A stretch of DNA of 64,000 bases from Candidatus Gastranaerophilales bacterium (GTDB taxonomy: Bacteria > Cyanobacteriota > Vampirovibrionia > Gastranaerophilales > Gastranaerophilaceae). The stretch lies in contig CALVAQ010000003.1 in assembly GCA_944325595.1 (NCBI GenBank), positions 1-64,000 on the forward strand, written 5' to 3'. Shown here piece after piece: positions 1 to 10,332 of the stretch (position 1 is the stretch's first letter; every line of letters starts with the position of its first letter). The position numbers and the translations under genes were made by a program. Below the pieces are notes generated by a model. The model did not search any database and was not told the origin of the DNA. It was given only the letters and a program-made list of their open reading frames with translations.

Positions 1-982
1 TTTCAATTGTAAATTCCATATCCTGAACATCTTTGTAGCCTTCTTCAAGTTTTTTAGCAATTTCAACATATTGTTTGTACTGTTCAGGCATTTCTTTTTC
101 CAAATCGGCAATCGGATGAGGTGTTCTGATACCGGCAACAACGTCTTCACCTTGAGCGTTTGTGAGATATTCACCGTAGAATTTGTTTTCACCTGTGGAC
201 GGGTTTCTTGTGAAAGAAACACCTGTAGCACAGTCATCACCCATGTTTCCGAATACCATTGTTTGAACGTTTACGGCTGTACCGTAATTGTGGTCAATTT
301 TGTAGTGATTTCTGTATGCAACAGCTCTCGGAATGTTCCAAGAACGGAATACTGCTTCGATAGCTTCTTCCAGTTGTACAAACGGATCTTGAGGGAATTC
401 TTTGCCTGTCTCTGCTTTAATAAGAGCTTTGTAAGGTTCAATCAAAGATTTCCAATCTTCTGCAGAAAGCTCTACGTCGAGTTTGTAGCCTTTTTCTGCT
501 TTGATTTTGTCAATGTATTCTTCAAATTTCATTCTTTCAATGTCCCAGGCAACAGAACCGAACATTGTCAAAAATCTTCTGTATGAGTCATAGCAGAATC
601 TCGGGTTGTTGGTAAGTTTAATCATACCTTCAACAGTCTGGTCATTCATACCGAGGTTCAAGATAGTTTCCATCATACCCGGCATAGAAAGTCTTGCACC
701 TGAACGAACAGAAACAAGAAGCGGATTTTCGGGATCGCCGAATTTTTTTCCTGCTTTTTCTTCAACTTTTTTCAAAGCTGCTTTAACTTCGTCCATAACG
801 CCTGCAGGCATTTTGTTGCCGTGATTGATGTAATCCATGCAGGTTTCTGTAGTGATAGTCAACCCGGGAGGTACCGGAAGACCAAGATTTGTCATTTCAG
901 CAAGGTTTGCACCTTTACCGCCGAGAAGATTACGCATGTTTGCGTTACCCTCTTCGAATAACCATACTCGTTTTTCTGTCAT
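1..982 (-). CDS. ppdK: Pyruvate, phosphate dikinase, N-terminal part (cut by window edge)
   Basis: Interconverts pyruvate, ATP and phosphate with PEP, AMP and pyrophosphate in the cytoplasm. About 327 N-terminal residues are visible; the enzyme is usually near 870, so the phosphohistidine and PEP-binding parts lie outside the window. The ATP-grasp nucleotide-binding domain is evident: GGKGANLAEM at residues 21-30, then a SVRSGARLSMPGMMET motif near residue 90. The ATG start is preceded by AAGGAG at good spacing, and TATACT (1014-1009, minus) is a possible -10. With pyk elsewhere in the window it suggests a reversible PEP/pyruvate node typical of fermenters. The identity is clear. Confidence 0.96.
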   Translation of the reverse strand, partial: MTEKRVWLFEEGNANMRNLLGGKGANLAEMTNLGLPVPPGLTITTETCMDYINHGNKMPAGVMDEVKAALKKVEEKAGKKFGDPENPLLVSVRSGARLSMPGMMETILNLGMNDQTVEGMIKLTNNPRFCYDSYRRFLTMFGSVAWDIERMKFEEYIDKIKAEKGYKLDVELSAEDWKSLIEPYKALIKAETGKEFPQDPFVQLEEAIEAVFRSWNIPRAVAYRNHYKIDHNYGTAVNVQTMVFGNMGDDCATGVSFTRNPSTGENKFYGEYLTNAQGEDVVAGIRTPHPIADLEKEMPEQYKQYVEIAKKLEEGYKDVQDMEFTIE

Positions 983-1157
983 AGTTTTCTCTCCTTTTAA
1001 ATAAACTGAGTATATCGTATCGTGTTTTTTAATAACGTCGAAACCATTAATTTCTCACTGAAACACTACCATAAAAACATTGTTTTTACAAATGTTTTTT
1101 GACAAAAATAATGTCATAGAGCATTTATTTGTTTTTATTACAAATTTTTCAAACAGT

Positions 1158-1925
1158 TTATACGGTATAGTCTATACCATGCTTTTTAAATAATGCATTG
1201 AACAATTCTTTTTTTGCTTTGATATCATCAACAGTCAAACGCATTTGAATATCAACGGGAAGAGTATGTTCTTTTATTGGTAAATCTTCTTTTATAACCG
1301 TATCAAGATATTCTTTAATTACTTTATCAACATCTTTTGATATTTTTTTAGATACAACTTTTTTTGATTTTTTACTTTTTATTTTTTCAATAATTTCTTT
1401 TGATTTATCTGAACAAACTTTTAATTTCGGATGTTTATCCGCTGCCATGTGGTTCAAAGCAGTTTCAACTTTTTTGTATATAGGACCTATTATAGGTTCA
1501 AAACCGTATTTTCTGTGGAAAAATATTGCTTGAGACATTGAATATAAATCGATTGCTTTCATTCCGTTTTCTATAGAGGCGATTATGCTGCCGAGTCTCA
1601 TGGCTTCACCAATATGTGCACCTTTAGTAATACCGCCGGGGCTTTTTAAGGAACGAAACTTGTCCAATACTTCAATATAACATTCAAGAGCCATGTCGTA
1701 AGGAGGAGCAAGAGCTATTTGGTCTCTGCCGATTTGTCCCAATTTATCACTTTCGACAAAAATATTGAAGTGCTCATCACCTTCATGTTCCATGTACATA
1801 AAAAGGTCGTCAATTTTATCATTTTTCAACGGAATTTTTGAAAAACATTTTACATCGTTTCCATCGACCTTCACAGGAACATATTTGATTTTGCTAATGT
1901 TTTTTAATGTAACTGAACTTACCAT
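1158..1925 (-). CDS. GNAT-like acetyltransferase-family protein, paralogue of the next gene upstream
   Basis: 255 residues. A GNAT-like core is visible around residues 100-150: a glycine-containing loop (GAHIGEAMRLGSI) followed by the late-strand motif FFHRKYGFEP, typical of N-acetyltransferases. The C-terminal third is lysine-rich and helical. It ends in FKKHGIDYTV, nearly identical to the end of the neighbour at 1960-2724 (FKKHGIDYRI), and the two align over their whole length, so this is a tandem duplication. No signal peptide or Shine-Dalgarno site is seen. The substrate is unknown; the acetyl-CoA loop is degenerate, so activity is not assured. Confidence 0.6.
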   Translation of the reverse strand: MVSSVTLKNISKIKYVPVKVDGNDVKCFSKIPLKNDKIDDLFMYMEHEGDEHFNIFVESDKLGQIGRDQIALAPPYDMALECYIEVLDKFRSLKSPGGITKGAHIGEAMRLGSIIASIENGMKAIDLYSMSQAIFFHRKYGFEPIIGPIYKKVETALNHMAADKHPKLKVCSDKSKEIIEKIKSKKSKKVVSKKISKDVDKVIKEYLDTVIKEDLPIKEHTLPVDIQMRLTVDDIKAKKELFNALFKKHGIDYTV

Positions 1926-1959
1926 AATTTACATAAAACAAATGCAGAATAAAAATTGC

Positions 1960-2724
1960 CTATATTCTGTAATCGATGCCGTGTTTTTTAAACAATTCGT
2001 TAAAAAACTTTTTGTTATTTCTGATATCTTCAGCAGACAAAACCATTCGAATCCCGTGCACAAAAGGGTGAGTTTTTTCAGGGTTGTCTTTTGATGACAT
2101 GTTCAAAATATACTCCTGAACGAGGTCATCTATTCGTTTTTTTAAATCTTCAATACCAAAAAGTTTGCTGTTTGAGTTCAATATTTTTTTATAAAAATTA
2201 GCAAGGTCAGAAAGCTTTTTGTTTTCGGGTGTTTTATCTTTTTCAATTGTACTCAGGATAACCAGTACTTCATCAAATTCATCAGCGATATTTAATACTG
2301 GTTTAAATTTGTATTTTGAATGAAAATAAACAGCGCTTCCTTTTGAATAAATATCTATTTTTGAACTTTTATTTTCAAACATTTCCATGATACTTGCGAG
2401 ACGTAAAAGTTCGCCAAAACGATAATTTTTTCTGCGGTATTCTTCATTAACAAAAATATTTATACCGTTCATTGTTTTATCTTTTGTGTTTATTGAAATA
2501 ACCTCTTCTCCAAAAACTTTGTTTTTAGCATTTTTTATTTCAATATTTAACATATTAAAAGAATCTTTATGTTTTTTTATACTCAAAAGAAGATTGCCTA
2601 AAGTCTCATTTTTGATAGGTATATCATCAAAAACTCTTCTGGTATCAATATCAGAAATAGAATGCCATTGCGGTTTTACAACAGCAGATTTTACAAAATT
2701 CGGTTTTAGAAAAGATATTTTCAT
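1960..2724 (-). CDS. GNAT-like acetyltransferase-family protein, tandem paralogue
   Basis: 254 residues. The central stretch EEYRRKNYRFGELLRLASI, followed by YFHSKYKFKPVL, matches the GNAT acetyl-CoA loop and the late beta-strand region. The N-terminus (MKISFLKPNF) resembles that of the third GNAT in the window at 42007-42690. It lies 34 bp upstream of its paralogue on the same strand and 32 bp downstream of pheA. The likely role is acetylation of a small molecule or protein, but nothing in the context identifies the substrate. The call as a family member is fair; function is unknown. Confidence 0.6.
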   Translation of the reverse strand: MKISFLKPNFVKSAVVKPQWHSISDIDTRRVFDDIPIKNETLGNLLLSIKKHKDSFNMLNIEIKNAKNKVFGEEVISINTKDKTMNGINIFVNEEYRRKNYRFGELLRLASIMEMFENKSSKIDIYSKGSAVYFHSKYKFKPVLNIADEFDEVLVILSTIEKDKTPENKKLSDLANFYKKILNSNSKLFGIEDLKKRIDDLVQEYILNMSSKDNPEKTHPFVHGIRMVLSAEDIRNNKKFFNELFKKHGIDYRI

Positions 2725-2756
2725 ACCTCAATTAAAAATCATAAAAAAATTTTTTG

Positions 2757-3617
2757 CTACAAAAATCTTTTGTATGAACCGAAAACTTTGATATAAGTTG
2801 TGTTGAGTTTGATTAAGTCCAGAACTTTTTGAGACGGTTCATCTTCGATGTGTCCTTCAAAATCAGTAAAAAATACATATTCACCGAGGTTTTTCTTTGA
2901 CGGACGTGAATCAATGTACAAAAGATTTATATTCAAGCTGTCAAAAACATTCAAAACTTTTACCAGTGCACCGGACTGATTTTTTGTTGAAAAAACAATG
3001 CTTGTTTTGTCGTTTCCGGTTTTGTGTGTTTTTGCCCTTGAAACAAGAATAAATCGTGTTTTGTTATCCTGTTCGTCATTTATGTTTTTGGCAAGAATGT
3101 TTAAACCGAATATCTCGGCACTTTGTCTGTTTGAAATAGCGGCAAAAGACTCGTCCAGTTCCTGCAATTCTTTTGCTGCACGGCTTGTTGAAGCTTTTTC
3201 TATTTGTTCAATATCATCAGAAAATGTTTTTTGAATAAAATTTTGACACTGTGCCAGTGCCTGCGGGTGAGAAATAATTTTTTTTACTTTTTTTATATCT
3301 CTTGCTTTTGAGACAAGACAATGATTTACCGGAATGACAGTTTCTGCCGTAATCTGCAGTGAAGAATCTTTTATGTTCAAAAGGTTGTCCATGGTTTCTC
3401 TGACAATACCTTCTATAGAATTTTCAACAGGCAAAACGGCTGCGGCAAATTCATTTTTGTCAATGTAATCTATCATACTTTTTACGGAATAAAAAGGAAT
3501 TTGTTTTTCGTTTGAAAAGGGCATTGAAGCAACAAATTGATTTTTTGCGGCTTCACAGTATGTACCCTCCGGTCCGAGAAAAAGAAGCTCTTTTATTTCT
3601 TTATTTATTTCAATCAT
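2757..3617 (-). CDS. pheA: Prephenate dehydratase
   Basis: Converts prephenate to phenylpyruvate in phenylalanine synthesis. 286 residues from the ATG at 3617; an upstream TTG at 3695 would overlap the divergent gene and adds no family sequence. The N-terminal catalytic signature LFLGPEGTYCEAAKNQF is present, followed by the catalytic-domain TRF motif (NKTRFILVSR) and a C-terminal ACT domain with the regulatory motif IDSRPSKKNLGEYVFF (the ESRP region). The ACT domain implies feedback control by phenylalanine. It is monofunctional, with no chorismate mutase domain. No strong Shine-Dalgarno site is seen before the chosen start. Confidence 0.93.
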   Translation of the reverse strand: MIEINKEIKELLFLGPEGTYCEAAKNQFVASMPFSNEKQIPFYSVKSMIDYIDKNEFAAAVLPVENSIEGIVRETMDNLLNIKDSSLQITAETVIPVNHCLVSKARDIKKVKKIISHPQALAQCQNFIQKTFSDDIEQIEKASTSRAAKELQELDESFAAISNRQSAEIFGLNILAKNINDEQDNKTRFILVSRAKTHKTGNDKTSIVFSTKNQSGALVKVLNVFDSLNINLLYIDSRPSKKNLGEYVFFTDFEGHIEDEPSQKVLDLIKLNTTYIKVFGSYKRFL

Positions 3618-3688
3618 TTGCCGATATCCGTTTCTCTGGTAAAATAAAATGATGTAATTTACAAATATTGTACAAAAAGGTGTATAAA

Positions 3689-5122
3689 ATGACAAATTCG
3701 CCGGATGGCATAAAATTCGGAACTGACGGTTGGAGAGCAGTAGTCGGAAAAGATTTTAACAAAGAGAATGTTGAAACAGTAACAAAAGCAATTGCACAAT
3801 ATATTTTGAAAAAAGACGGCATTAAAAAGCCTGTCATCATAGGCTATGACCCCAGGAACATGGCGGAAGAATTTGCACATTTTACAGCAGAAATTCTGCA
3901 AAAAGCAGGTTTTCGAGTATCAATATCAGATACAATAGTTCCTACACCGGTTCTTGCATTCAATGCAAAACATCTGAATGCTAATGCGATAATGTTTACG
4001 GCATCTCACAATCCGCCGGAATATCTCGGAATAAAATTTATTCCCGAATACGCAGGACCTGCAACGACAGAGATAACAAACTCTATCGTTGAGAATATAA
4101 AAAATATTGATAATATAAAAAATATTGATAATATAAAATTCAATCCCGACAAACTCTTTGAAATTGAAAAAAAATCGTTTAAAGAGCCTTATTTTGAACA
4201 CATAGAAAAACTCATAGATTTTGAAAAAATAAAAGAATATTTTACCCGTGAAGATGATGACGGCGAGATAATCTACGACGGTTTGTACAGTGCCAGTATC
4301 GGATATTTTGACGAACTTTTAAAAAGAAATGATATAAGCTTTGAAGCAATTCATATGACCCATGACCCGAATTTTGGCGGCGGAATGCCTGAGCCGAAAG
4401 CAAAATATCTTCAGGAACTTATTGAAATGATAGCCAGAAGAACAAACACTATAGGCTTGAGCAATGACGGTGACGGAGACCGCTTTGGCGTGATAAACGA
4501 AAAAGCCGAATATGTTACGCCAAATGAGATTATAGCGCTGCTTTTGGGACATTTGATTAAAAATAAAGGTTACGGCGGAAAACTCGTAAAAACCGTGGGT
4601 GCAAGCCAGATGCTTGATATAATTGCTGACAAATACAATGTTGATGTCATAGAAACCCCAGTAGGCTTCAAATGGGTCGGTGCTGCCATGAGAGAAAACA
4701 ATGTCATTATCGGCGGTGAAGAATCCGGCGGTTTGAGTATAAAAGGACATATTCCGGAAAAAGACGGCATTCTTGCAGATCTTCTTGTTCTTGAAATGCT
4801 TGCATACGAAGATATGCCCCTGTGGGAATTGCAAGAAGAGCTTCATCAAAGCGCAGGCTGTACTTTTGTAAATGAAAGAGTTGATGTAAAACTTCAGGAC
4901 AATCAGCAGCTTCAAATTCTTATGAAAAAATATTCGGAACTTGATTCTGTCGGAGATTTTTCCATAAAAGAAAAGGATACAAAAGACGGAGTAAAATACT
5001 ATCTTGATGATAACAGAACCTGGATTCTCATCCGCCCGAGCGGTACAGAACCTCTATTGAGGATATATTTTGAGTCTGATTCAAAAGAAAAGATTGATGG
5101 TTTAAAAGAGTTTTTCAAATAA
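3689..5122 (+). CDS. Phosphoglucomutase/phosphomannomutase family enzyme
   Basis: An alpha-D-phosphohexomutase of 477 residues that moves phosphate between C1 and C6 of hexoses, probably feeding glycogen or sugar-nucleotide synthesis. All four signature loops are visible: the N-terminal GTDGWRAVVG, the phosphoserine loop TASHNPPEYLGIKF, the metal loop NDGDGDRFG, the sugar loop GGEESGG, and the phosphate-binding RPSGTEPLLRIY near the C-terminus. The ATG at 3689 is favoured over the TTG at 3668 because AAGG lies 8 bases upstream. Glucose versus mannose preference cannot be told by eye. An 18-bp in-frame duplication occurs at about 4096-4135. Confidence 0.92.
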   Translation: MTNSPDGIKFGTDGWRAVVGKDFNKENVETVTKAIAQYILKKDGIKKPVIIGYDPRNMAEEFAHFTAEILQKAGFRVSISDTIVPTPVLAFNAKHLNANAIMFTASHNPPEYLGIKFIPEYAGPATTEITNSIVENIKNIDNIKNIDNIKFNPDKLFEIEKKSFKEPYFEHIEKLIDFEKIKEYFTREDDDGEIIYDGLYSASIGYFDELLKRNDISFEAIHMTHDPNFGGGMPEPKAKYLQELIEMIARRTNTIGLSNDGDGDRFGVINEKAEYVTPNEIIALLLGHLIKNKGYGGKLVKTVGASQMLDIIADKYNVDVIETPVGFKWVGAAMRENNVIIGGEESGGLSIKGHIPEKDGILADLLVLEMLAYEDMPLWELQEELHQSAGCTFVNERVDVKLQDNQQLQILMKKYSELDSVGDFSIKEKDTKDGVKYYLDDNRTWILIRPSGTEPLLRIYFESDSKEKIDGLKEFFK

Positions 5123-5144
5123 TTTTGTCCGGGAAAAATTTGTA

Positions 5145-5200
5145 ATAAGACTCTGCCGAACAAAAGCAGCCGGCGGCAACTGCAACACCGGATTAGATTA
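5145..5200. repeat. Copy A of a degenerate GC-rich dispersed repeat
   Basis: An intergenic, locally GC-rich stretch between the convergent phosphomutase and ahcY genes. It carries GACTCTGCCGAAC followed by GGCGGCAACTG and ACCGGATTAGATTA. Related blocks occur at 12590-12665 (inverted), 31541-31602, 37563-37633 and partly at 16491-16565. No coding potential. Confidence 0.5.
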
Positions 5201-5206
5201 AATAAT

Positions 5207-5237
5207 AAAAAGGTTAGATAAAATATCTAACCTTTTT
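5207..5237. terminator. Bidirectional rho-independent terminator
   Basis: A 14-bp perfect stem (AAAAAGGTTAGATA pairing with its complement at 5224-5237) with a 3-nt loop. A-rich and T-rich arms make it functional on both strands. It lies between the convergent phosphomutase and ahcY genes. Confidence 0.85.
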
Positions 5238-5261
5238 TAATTATTATTTTTTGATAACTAA

Positions 5262-6536
<1,275 letters not shown>

Positions 6537-6619
6537 TTATTTCTCCTTAAAGTTCAGACTAGTAATATAGCAAAATGGTAACACAAAAACATTCTGGAAC
6601 TAGCGAATATCACAATATA

Positions 6620-7240
6620 TTAATACCCGTTATCCAGCCACGGTCGTTCACGAAATTTTGCGCCCAGTGCTTCAATTTGAGTTTTGCAGCTGTTTAAATC
6701 GACATTATAGTTTTTGTATCCCGTAACAATTGTTGCCGTTGTTTCTATGCCTTCTTTTACACATTCTTTTATGAATTCTTTCATTCCATCGTAGGCATTT
6801 TCCAGTTTCGGCAATGAAATTGCATCATAAACCTCTTTGTTTTCACCGTTAAAACTAACGGAAATACTGTCGATAATTCCTTTAAGCTCGGGGACAATAT
6901 TTCTTTTGTAAATAATATTTCCCTGTCCGTTGGTGTTTATGCGGGTTTTTATGTGAGGATATTTTTCTTTTATATATTTTGCAATTTCTTTTAATTCCTC
7001 GAGTTTTAAAATAGGCTCGCCATAACCGCAGAATACTATCTCCGAGTAGTTTTCGGGTTTGAAAGAGTCCAGTTGTTTTTTTACTTCTTCAACATCAAGC
7101 TTTTCTGTATCCAGAAACAAATTTGCACCGACAACATCATCTTTTATTGCTCTAATGCAAAACACACAGTCATTTGTGCACAAATTTGTCAAATTGATGT
7201 AAATTTTTCCGTCTAAAAGATAAACATAATTATTGCTCAT
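6620..7240 (-). CDS. Radical SAM protein, TatD-linked family
   Basis: 206 residues from the ATG at 7240. The N-terminal motif LTNLCTNDCVFCIRAIKDD gives the CX3CX2C cluster that binds the 4Fe-4S centre and SAM. It is followed by CGYGEPIL (the GGE-like SAM contact) and TNGQG. The short length, early cysteines and NLTNLCTNDCVFC signature match the small radical SAM proteins usually found beside TatD-family hydrolases, though no tatD gene is seen here. The substrate is unknown. A TTG at 7264 is an alternative start, but neither start has a good ribosome-binding site. Confidence 0.8.
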   Translation of the reverse strand: MSNNYVYLLDGKIYINLTNLCTNDCVFCIRAIKDDVVGANLFLDTEKLDVEEVKKQLDSFKPENYSEIVFCGYGEPILKLEELKEIAKYIKEKYPHIKTRINTNGQGNIIYKRNIVPELKGIIDSISVSFNGENKEVYDAISLPKLENAYDGMKEFIKECVKEGIETTATIVTGYKNYNVDLNSCKTQIEALGAKFRERPWLDNGY

Positions 7241-7312
7241 AATATTAGAATTGTTGCACAACAAACATGTTCAATCAAGAACAATTTAACAAACAATAAC
7301 GTAAAAGAAAAA

Positions 7313-7987
7313 CTAAAGCAGAGACGAATCGCCGTTTTTTTTCATATAAAAACCAAAACCGACAGATTTGAACTTGCTCAATTCATTTTTGAGATTGTAA
7401 ACTTCTTTGTTAAGTTCATTCATTTTGTATCTGAGAGTTTCATTTTCTGTTTTGCATCTGACAAGTTCAACAACAACTTCGTCCATGCCGTCGAGTTTTT
7501 CGTCAAGTTTTGAACCGACTTTTTCGTCAACCAGTTTGGAAAGTTTTGATACAAGATTGTTTTCTAAAGAAACAAGAGAATTGCAGAGTCTGTCCACAAC
7601 AGCTGTTGCCGGAGAGATTTGATTTTCAACTGTCTGCGGCACTTTGGGTTCAGCTTTTGGCTGTGCATTCTTTGTGTCTTTTGCTGCAGCGGAAGCAGCA
7701 GAAACTTTTTTCATAGGAACAGTCACATATGATTTTCCTGCTTTTGTCGCAGGAGCCGCAGCACGTTTCATTGTTTTTTGTTTGTCGGAAATAGTTTTTA
7801 TCCGTCTCAATATTTCAACATCATCTCTGGTAAAATATGTTCTGCCCTGAATGTCTTTTTTGGGCATTAAAGAAACCTTTGCACACAACTGCGCAATACC
7901 TTTGTTGTCAATTCTTAGTATATTTCTGACTGTTTCGACCGAAAAATTTTGGATTTTAGTCTGCGGATGTTTATTTAATACGCTCAA
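7313..7987 (-). CDS. MerR-like HTH protein with C-terminal coiled coil
   Basis: 224 residues starting at TTG, supported by GGAAGGG 5 bases upstream and the absence of any early ATG. The N-terminal 65 residues look like a MerR-type winged helix: a helix pair, then GRTYFTRDDVEILRRIK. An Ala/Lys/Pro-rich linker (about 70-125) follows, then long heptad-patterned helices to the end (about 130-210), which should be a coiled coil. The same layout occurs in the protein at 27178-27897. It may be a DNA-binding scaffold rather than a classical metal- or drug-responsive MerR regulator. Function is unknown. Confidence 0.65.
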   Translation of the reverse strand: MSVLNKHPQTKIQNFSVETVRNILRIDNKGIAQLCAKVSLMPKKDIQGRTYFTRDDVEILRRIKTISDKQKTMKRAAAPATKAGKSYVTVPMKKVSAASAAAKDTKNAQPKAEPKVPQTVENQISPATAVVDRLCNSLVSLENNLVSKLSKLVDEKVGSKLDEKLDGMDEVVVELVRCKTENETLRYKMNELNKEVYNLKNELSKFKSVGFGFYMKKNGDSSLL

Positions 7988-8138
7988 GGCGACCCTTCCT
8001 TTGAAATTTGCATTTCAGGTTTTTGAAATATATACACTTTATAAGTATTATATTTTAAATTGTTTTTAATTGAAACATCAAAATCAAATATCTTTACAAT
8101 TTTAATTTTGTTTGAAAAATTTTTACAAAAAACAAATT

Positions 8139-9728
8139 TTATGCGGATTGTTTTTCTTTTTTGGGGCGTTTTCTGTCTTCTTTTAACAGGTATACAAAAG
8201 GAAGAATCAGCACAACAGCAAGAGCAAAGTATCTGAAAGTTTCAACATAACCCCACAGTGTTGCCTGTTGTTTGAGCATATTATAAAGCTGCCCCTGTGC
8301 CATATTTATTGCCGTATGATACTCATAATTGTGTGCGACAAAACTTGATGCCATTGCGTTTAGTCTTTCGTTATAAACATTGTTTCCTTCGTTCAAAAAC
8401 TGAACCATAGTCATCTGATGAATCTGAGAAAACCTTGAAATCATTGTCGTTGCTATAGATGTTCCGATAGCGGCACCGACGTTTTTTACCAGATTTTGAA
8501 GTCCGGCGGCATTTGTCTGGTCTTTGTTAGACAAGGTAGCACACGAAATATTTGAAAGAGGAACCATTGCAAGAACCATTCCCAGACCAAAAGTAAAATT
8601 CGGAATAGCGATATTTGCAAGAGCAATGCTTGTGTTGATATCACCAAACTCAAAACTTCCTGCAGCAAGTACAAGCAGCCCTACTACAACAACTGGCCGT
8701 ATGCCGAGTTTTACTATCATAACACCCGATATAATTGATGCAAGAAGACATCCGGCACCTCTGGGCATCATGGAAAGTCCGCTCATAAAAGCGCTGTAGC
8801 CCATCAAAGACTGCAGCATAGACGGCAAAATTGAAGCAGATGCCATCATTACGCCCATCAAAACTACCTGTGCCATTGTTCCGATTAGAAAATTGTTGTT
8901 TTTTAAGATAGACAGATTTATCAGGCCTGTTTTGCTTTTGTTCTTTTTAATTTGTATGTAAACAAAAACAGCAAGGCAAATCATTGAAAAAGTAAACAAC
9001 TTGCATATCCACGGTGCATTGAACCAGTCATTATCGTTACCTTTTTCCAGTACAATTTGCAGGCTCAAAAGCCACAGCGCCATAAAAGTAAATCCGGAAA
9101 AGTCCATGACAACACCCTTTTGTTTTCTTGAATAGGGCGGTTCTTCAATGTATTTGACAGAAAGGTAGAAAGTTATTATACCGACCGGAATGTTAATAAA
9201 ATAAATCCACGGCCAGGAATAAGTCTCTGTAATCCAGCCTCCGACAGCAGGACCCATAATAGGAGCCAGAACTACTCCCAGTCCGAATACCGACATTGCC
9301 AGAGGCAAAATTTCTTTCGGGAATATTTCAAAAATCATTGCCTGTGCAATAGGCATAATACCGCCGCCGCCAATACCCTGAATTATCCTTGAAATCAGCA
9401 TCATCGGCATTGATGTGGACAATCCGCACAAAACAGATGCGGCGGTAAAAATAACTATACTAAGCAGAAAATATTGTTTTCTTCCCATCAATTTGCACAA
9501 AAAATCAACTGTCGGAATCATTACACCGCTGGCTACAAGATAGCTTGTGATAATCCATGTCGATTCGTGCTGACTTACGGAAAAAGAACCTGCCATATGA
9601 GGCAGAGCAACGTTGGAGATAGTTTCATCCAGAGCAAACATAAAAATAGAAAGCATGATTGGTATCATTGCTATCCAGGGATTTACCTGAAAGCGCCATT
9701 CTTGTTCGGCAGCAATATTTTCTGACAT
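8139..9728 (-). CDS. DHA2-family (EmrB/QacA-type) multidrug MFS transporter
   Basis: Proton-driven export of drugs or toxic compounds across the inner membrane. 529 residues with about 14 hydrophobic segments. Motif A-like LCKLMGRKQYF follows segment 2, and the DHA2 antiporter motif C is visible as LGVVLAPIMGPAVGGWI. The N-terminus FMFALDETISNVALPHMA is typical of EmrB (ALDxTIxNVALP). The gene starts 82 bp after a MarR-type regulator on the same strand, and a 34-bp palindrome lies in the gap, so MarR control is likely. No EmrA-like adaptor is adjacent, so it may work alone or with a distant partner. Confidence 0.93.
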   Translation of the reverse strand: MSENIAAEQEWRFQVNPWIAMIPIMLSIFMFALDETISNVALPHMAGSFSVSQHESTWIITSYLVASGVMIPTVDFLCKLMGRKQYFLLSIVIFTAASVLCGLSTSMPMMLISRIIQGIGGGGIMPIAQAMIFEIFPKEILPLAMSVFGLGVVLAPIMGPAVGGWITETYSWPWIYFINIPVGIITFYLSVKYIEEPPYSRKQKGVVMDFSGFTFMALWLLSLQIVLEKGNDNDWFNAPWICKLFTFSMICLAVFVYIQIKKNKSKTGLINLSILKNNNFLIGTMAQVVLMGVMMASASILPSMLQSLMGYSAFMSGLSMMPRGAGCLLASIISGVMIVKLGIRPVVVVGLLVLAAGSFEFGDINTSIALANIAIPNFTFGLGMVLAMVPLSNISCATLSNKDQTNAAGLQNLVKNVGAAIGTSIATTMISRFSQIHQMTMVQFLNEGNNVYNERLNAMASSFVAHNYEYHTAINMAQGQLYNMLKQQATLWGYVETFRYFALAVVLILPFVYLLKEDRKRPKKEKQSA

Positions 9729-9742
9729 AGAACTCTCTCTTG

Positions 9743-9780
9743 TTTTAATTTCTTGTAGATTTGTCTACAAGAAATTAAAA
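9743..9780. promoter_or_regulatory. Long palindrome, probable MarR operator
   Basis: A 17-bp perfect inverted repeat (TTTTAATTTCTTGTAGA and its complement) around a 4-nt centre, between the marR-type gene and the exporter gene. No T-tract follows on the minus strand, so it is a poor terminator. Its position before the exporter fits an operator for the neighbouring MarR protein. Confidence 0.6.
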
Positions 9781-9810
9781 AACAAAATTTTTAAAAAATC
9801 AAGAAACTTT

Positions 9811-10266
9811 CTATTCAAATTTTATATCAAATTTTTCCATGCAGTTTTCTCTGATTTCCTGCAAAAGCTTTATTACATCGTTGATTTGTATATTCACGTC
9901 AGAGTTTGTTTCTTCTATATATTTATCAATTTCCGAACATATTCTGTTGTACAGAGCATGCCCTTCTTTTGTAATAATATTTTTTGTAACTGTTTTGGAG
10001 CCGTTTCTTTCTGATTTGCGTTTTACATATCCTTTTTCTTCCAGCGATTTCAGAAATCTTCCCGTATGCGCTCTGCCTTTTAAAATCATTCTTGCAAGGT
10101 CAATTTGAATAATATCCGGTTTCAGGTACAAGCAATCCAAAATAGCAAACTCCTCAGGGGAAATCGGATAATTGCATTGAGCAAAATGACATTTTGCCGC
10201 TTCGTGCAAAATTCTTGATGTCAATTCCAATTCGTAAGGTAATGATTTTGTGTAGTGTTCGGGCAT
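9811..10266 (-). CDS. MarR-family transcriptional regulator
   Basis: 151 residues with a winged-helix core: a helix-turn-helix around residues 42-75 (EEFAILDCLYLKPDIIQIDL and following) and a basic beta-wing region (KSLEEKGYVKRKSERNGSK, then TKNIITKEGHALY), typical of MarR. A GGAG ribosome-binding site sits 8 bases before the ATG. It lies directly upstream of the DHA2 exporter, so it probably represses it and releases the palindrome at 9743-9780 on binding a phenolic or drug ligand. The ligand is unknown. Confidence 0.88.
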   Translation of the reverse strand: MPEHYTKSLPYELELTSRILHEAAKCHFAQCNYPISPEEFAILDCLYLKPDIIQIDLARMILKGRAHTGRFLKSLEEKGYVKRKSERNGSKTVTKNIITKEGHALYNRICSEIDKYIEETNSDVNIQINDVIKLLQEIRENCMEKFDIKFE

Positions 10267-10332
10267 TTACTTTTCTCCGGAAGATTAATAATAAATTTAT
10301 ATTATACAAAAAATAATATCGGGTATATTTTT

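Noticed and set aside
71..824. Plus-strand frames opposite ppdK
   Set aside because: Antisense shadows of a clearly coding, conserved gene.
3618..3695. Longer pheA start at TTG 3695
   Set aside because: It overlaps the divergent phosphomutase start and adds a hydrophobic stretch absent from the family.
9743..9780. Terminator of the MarR gene
   Set aside because: No T-tract follows on the transcribed strand; its position favours an operator.
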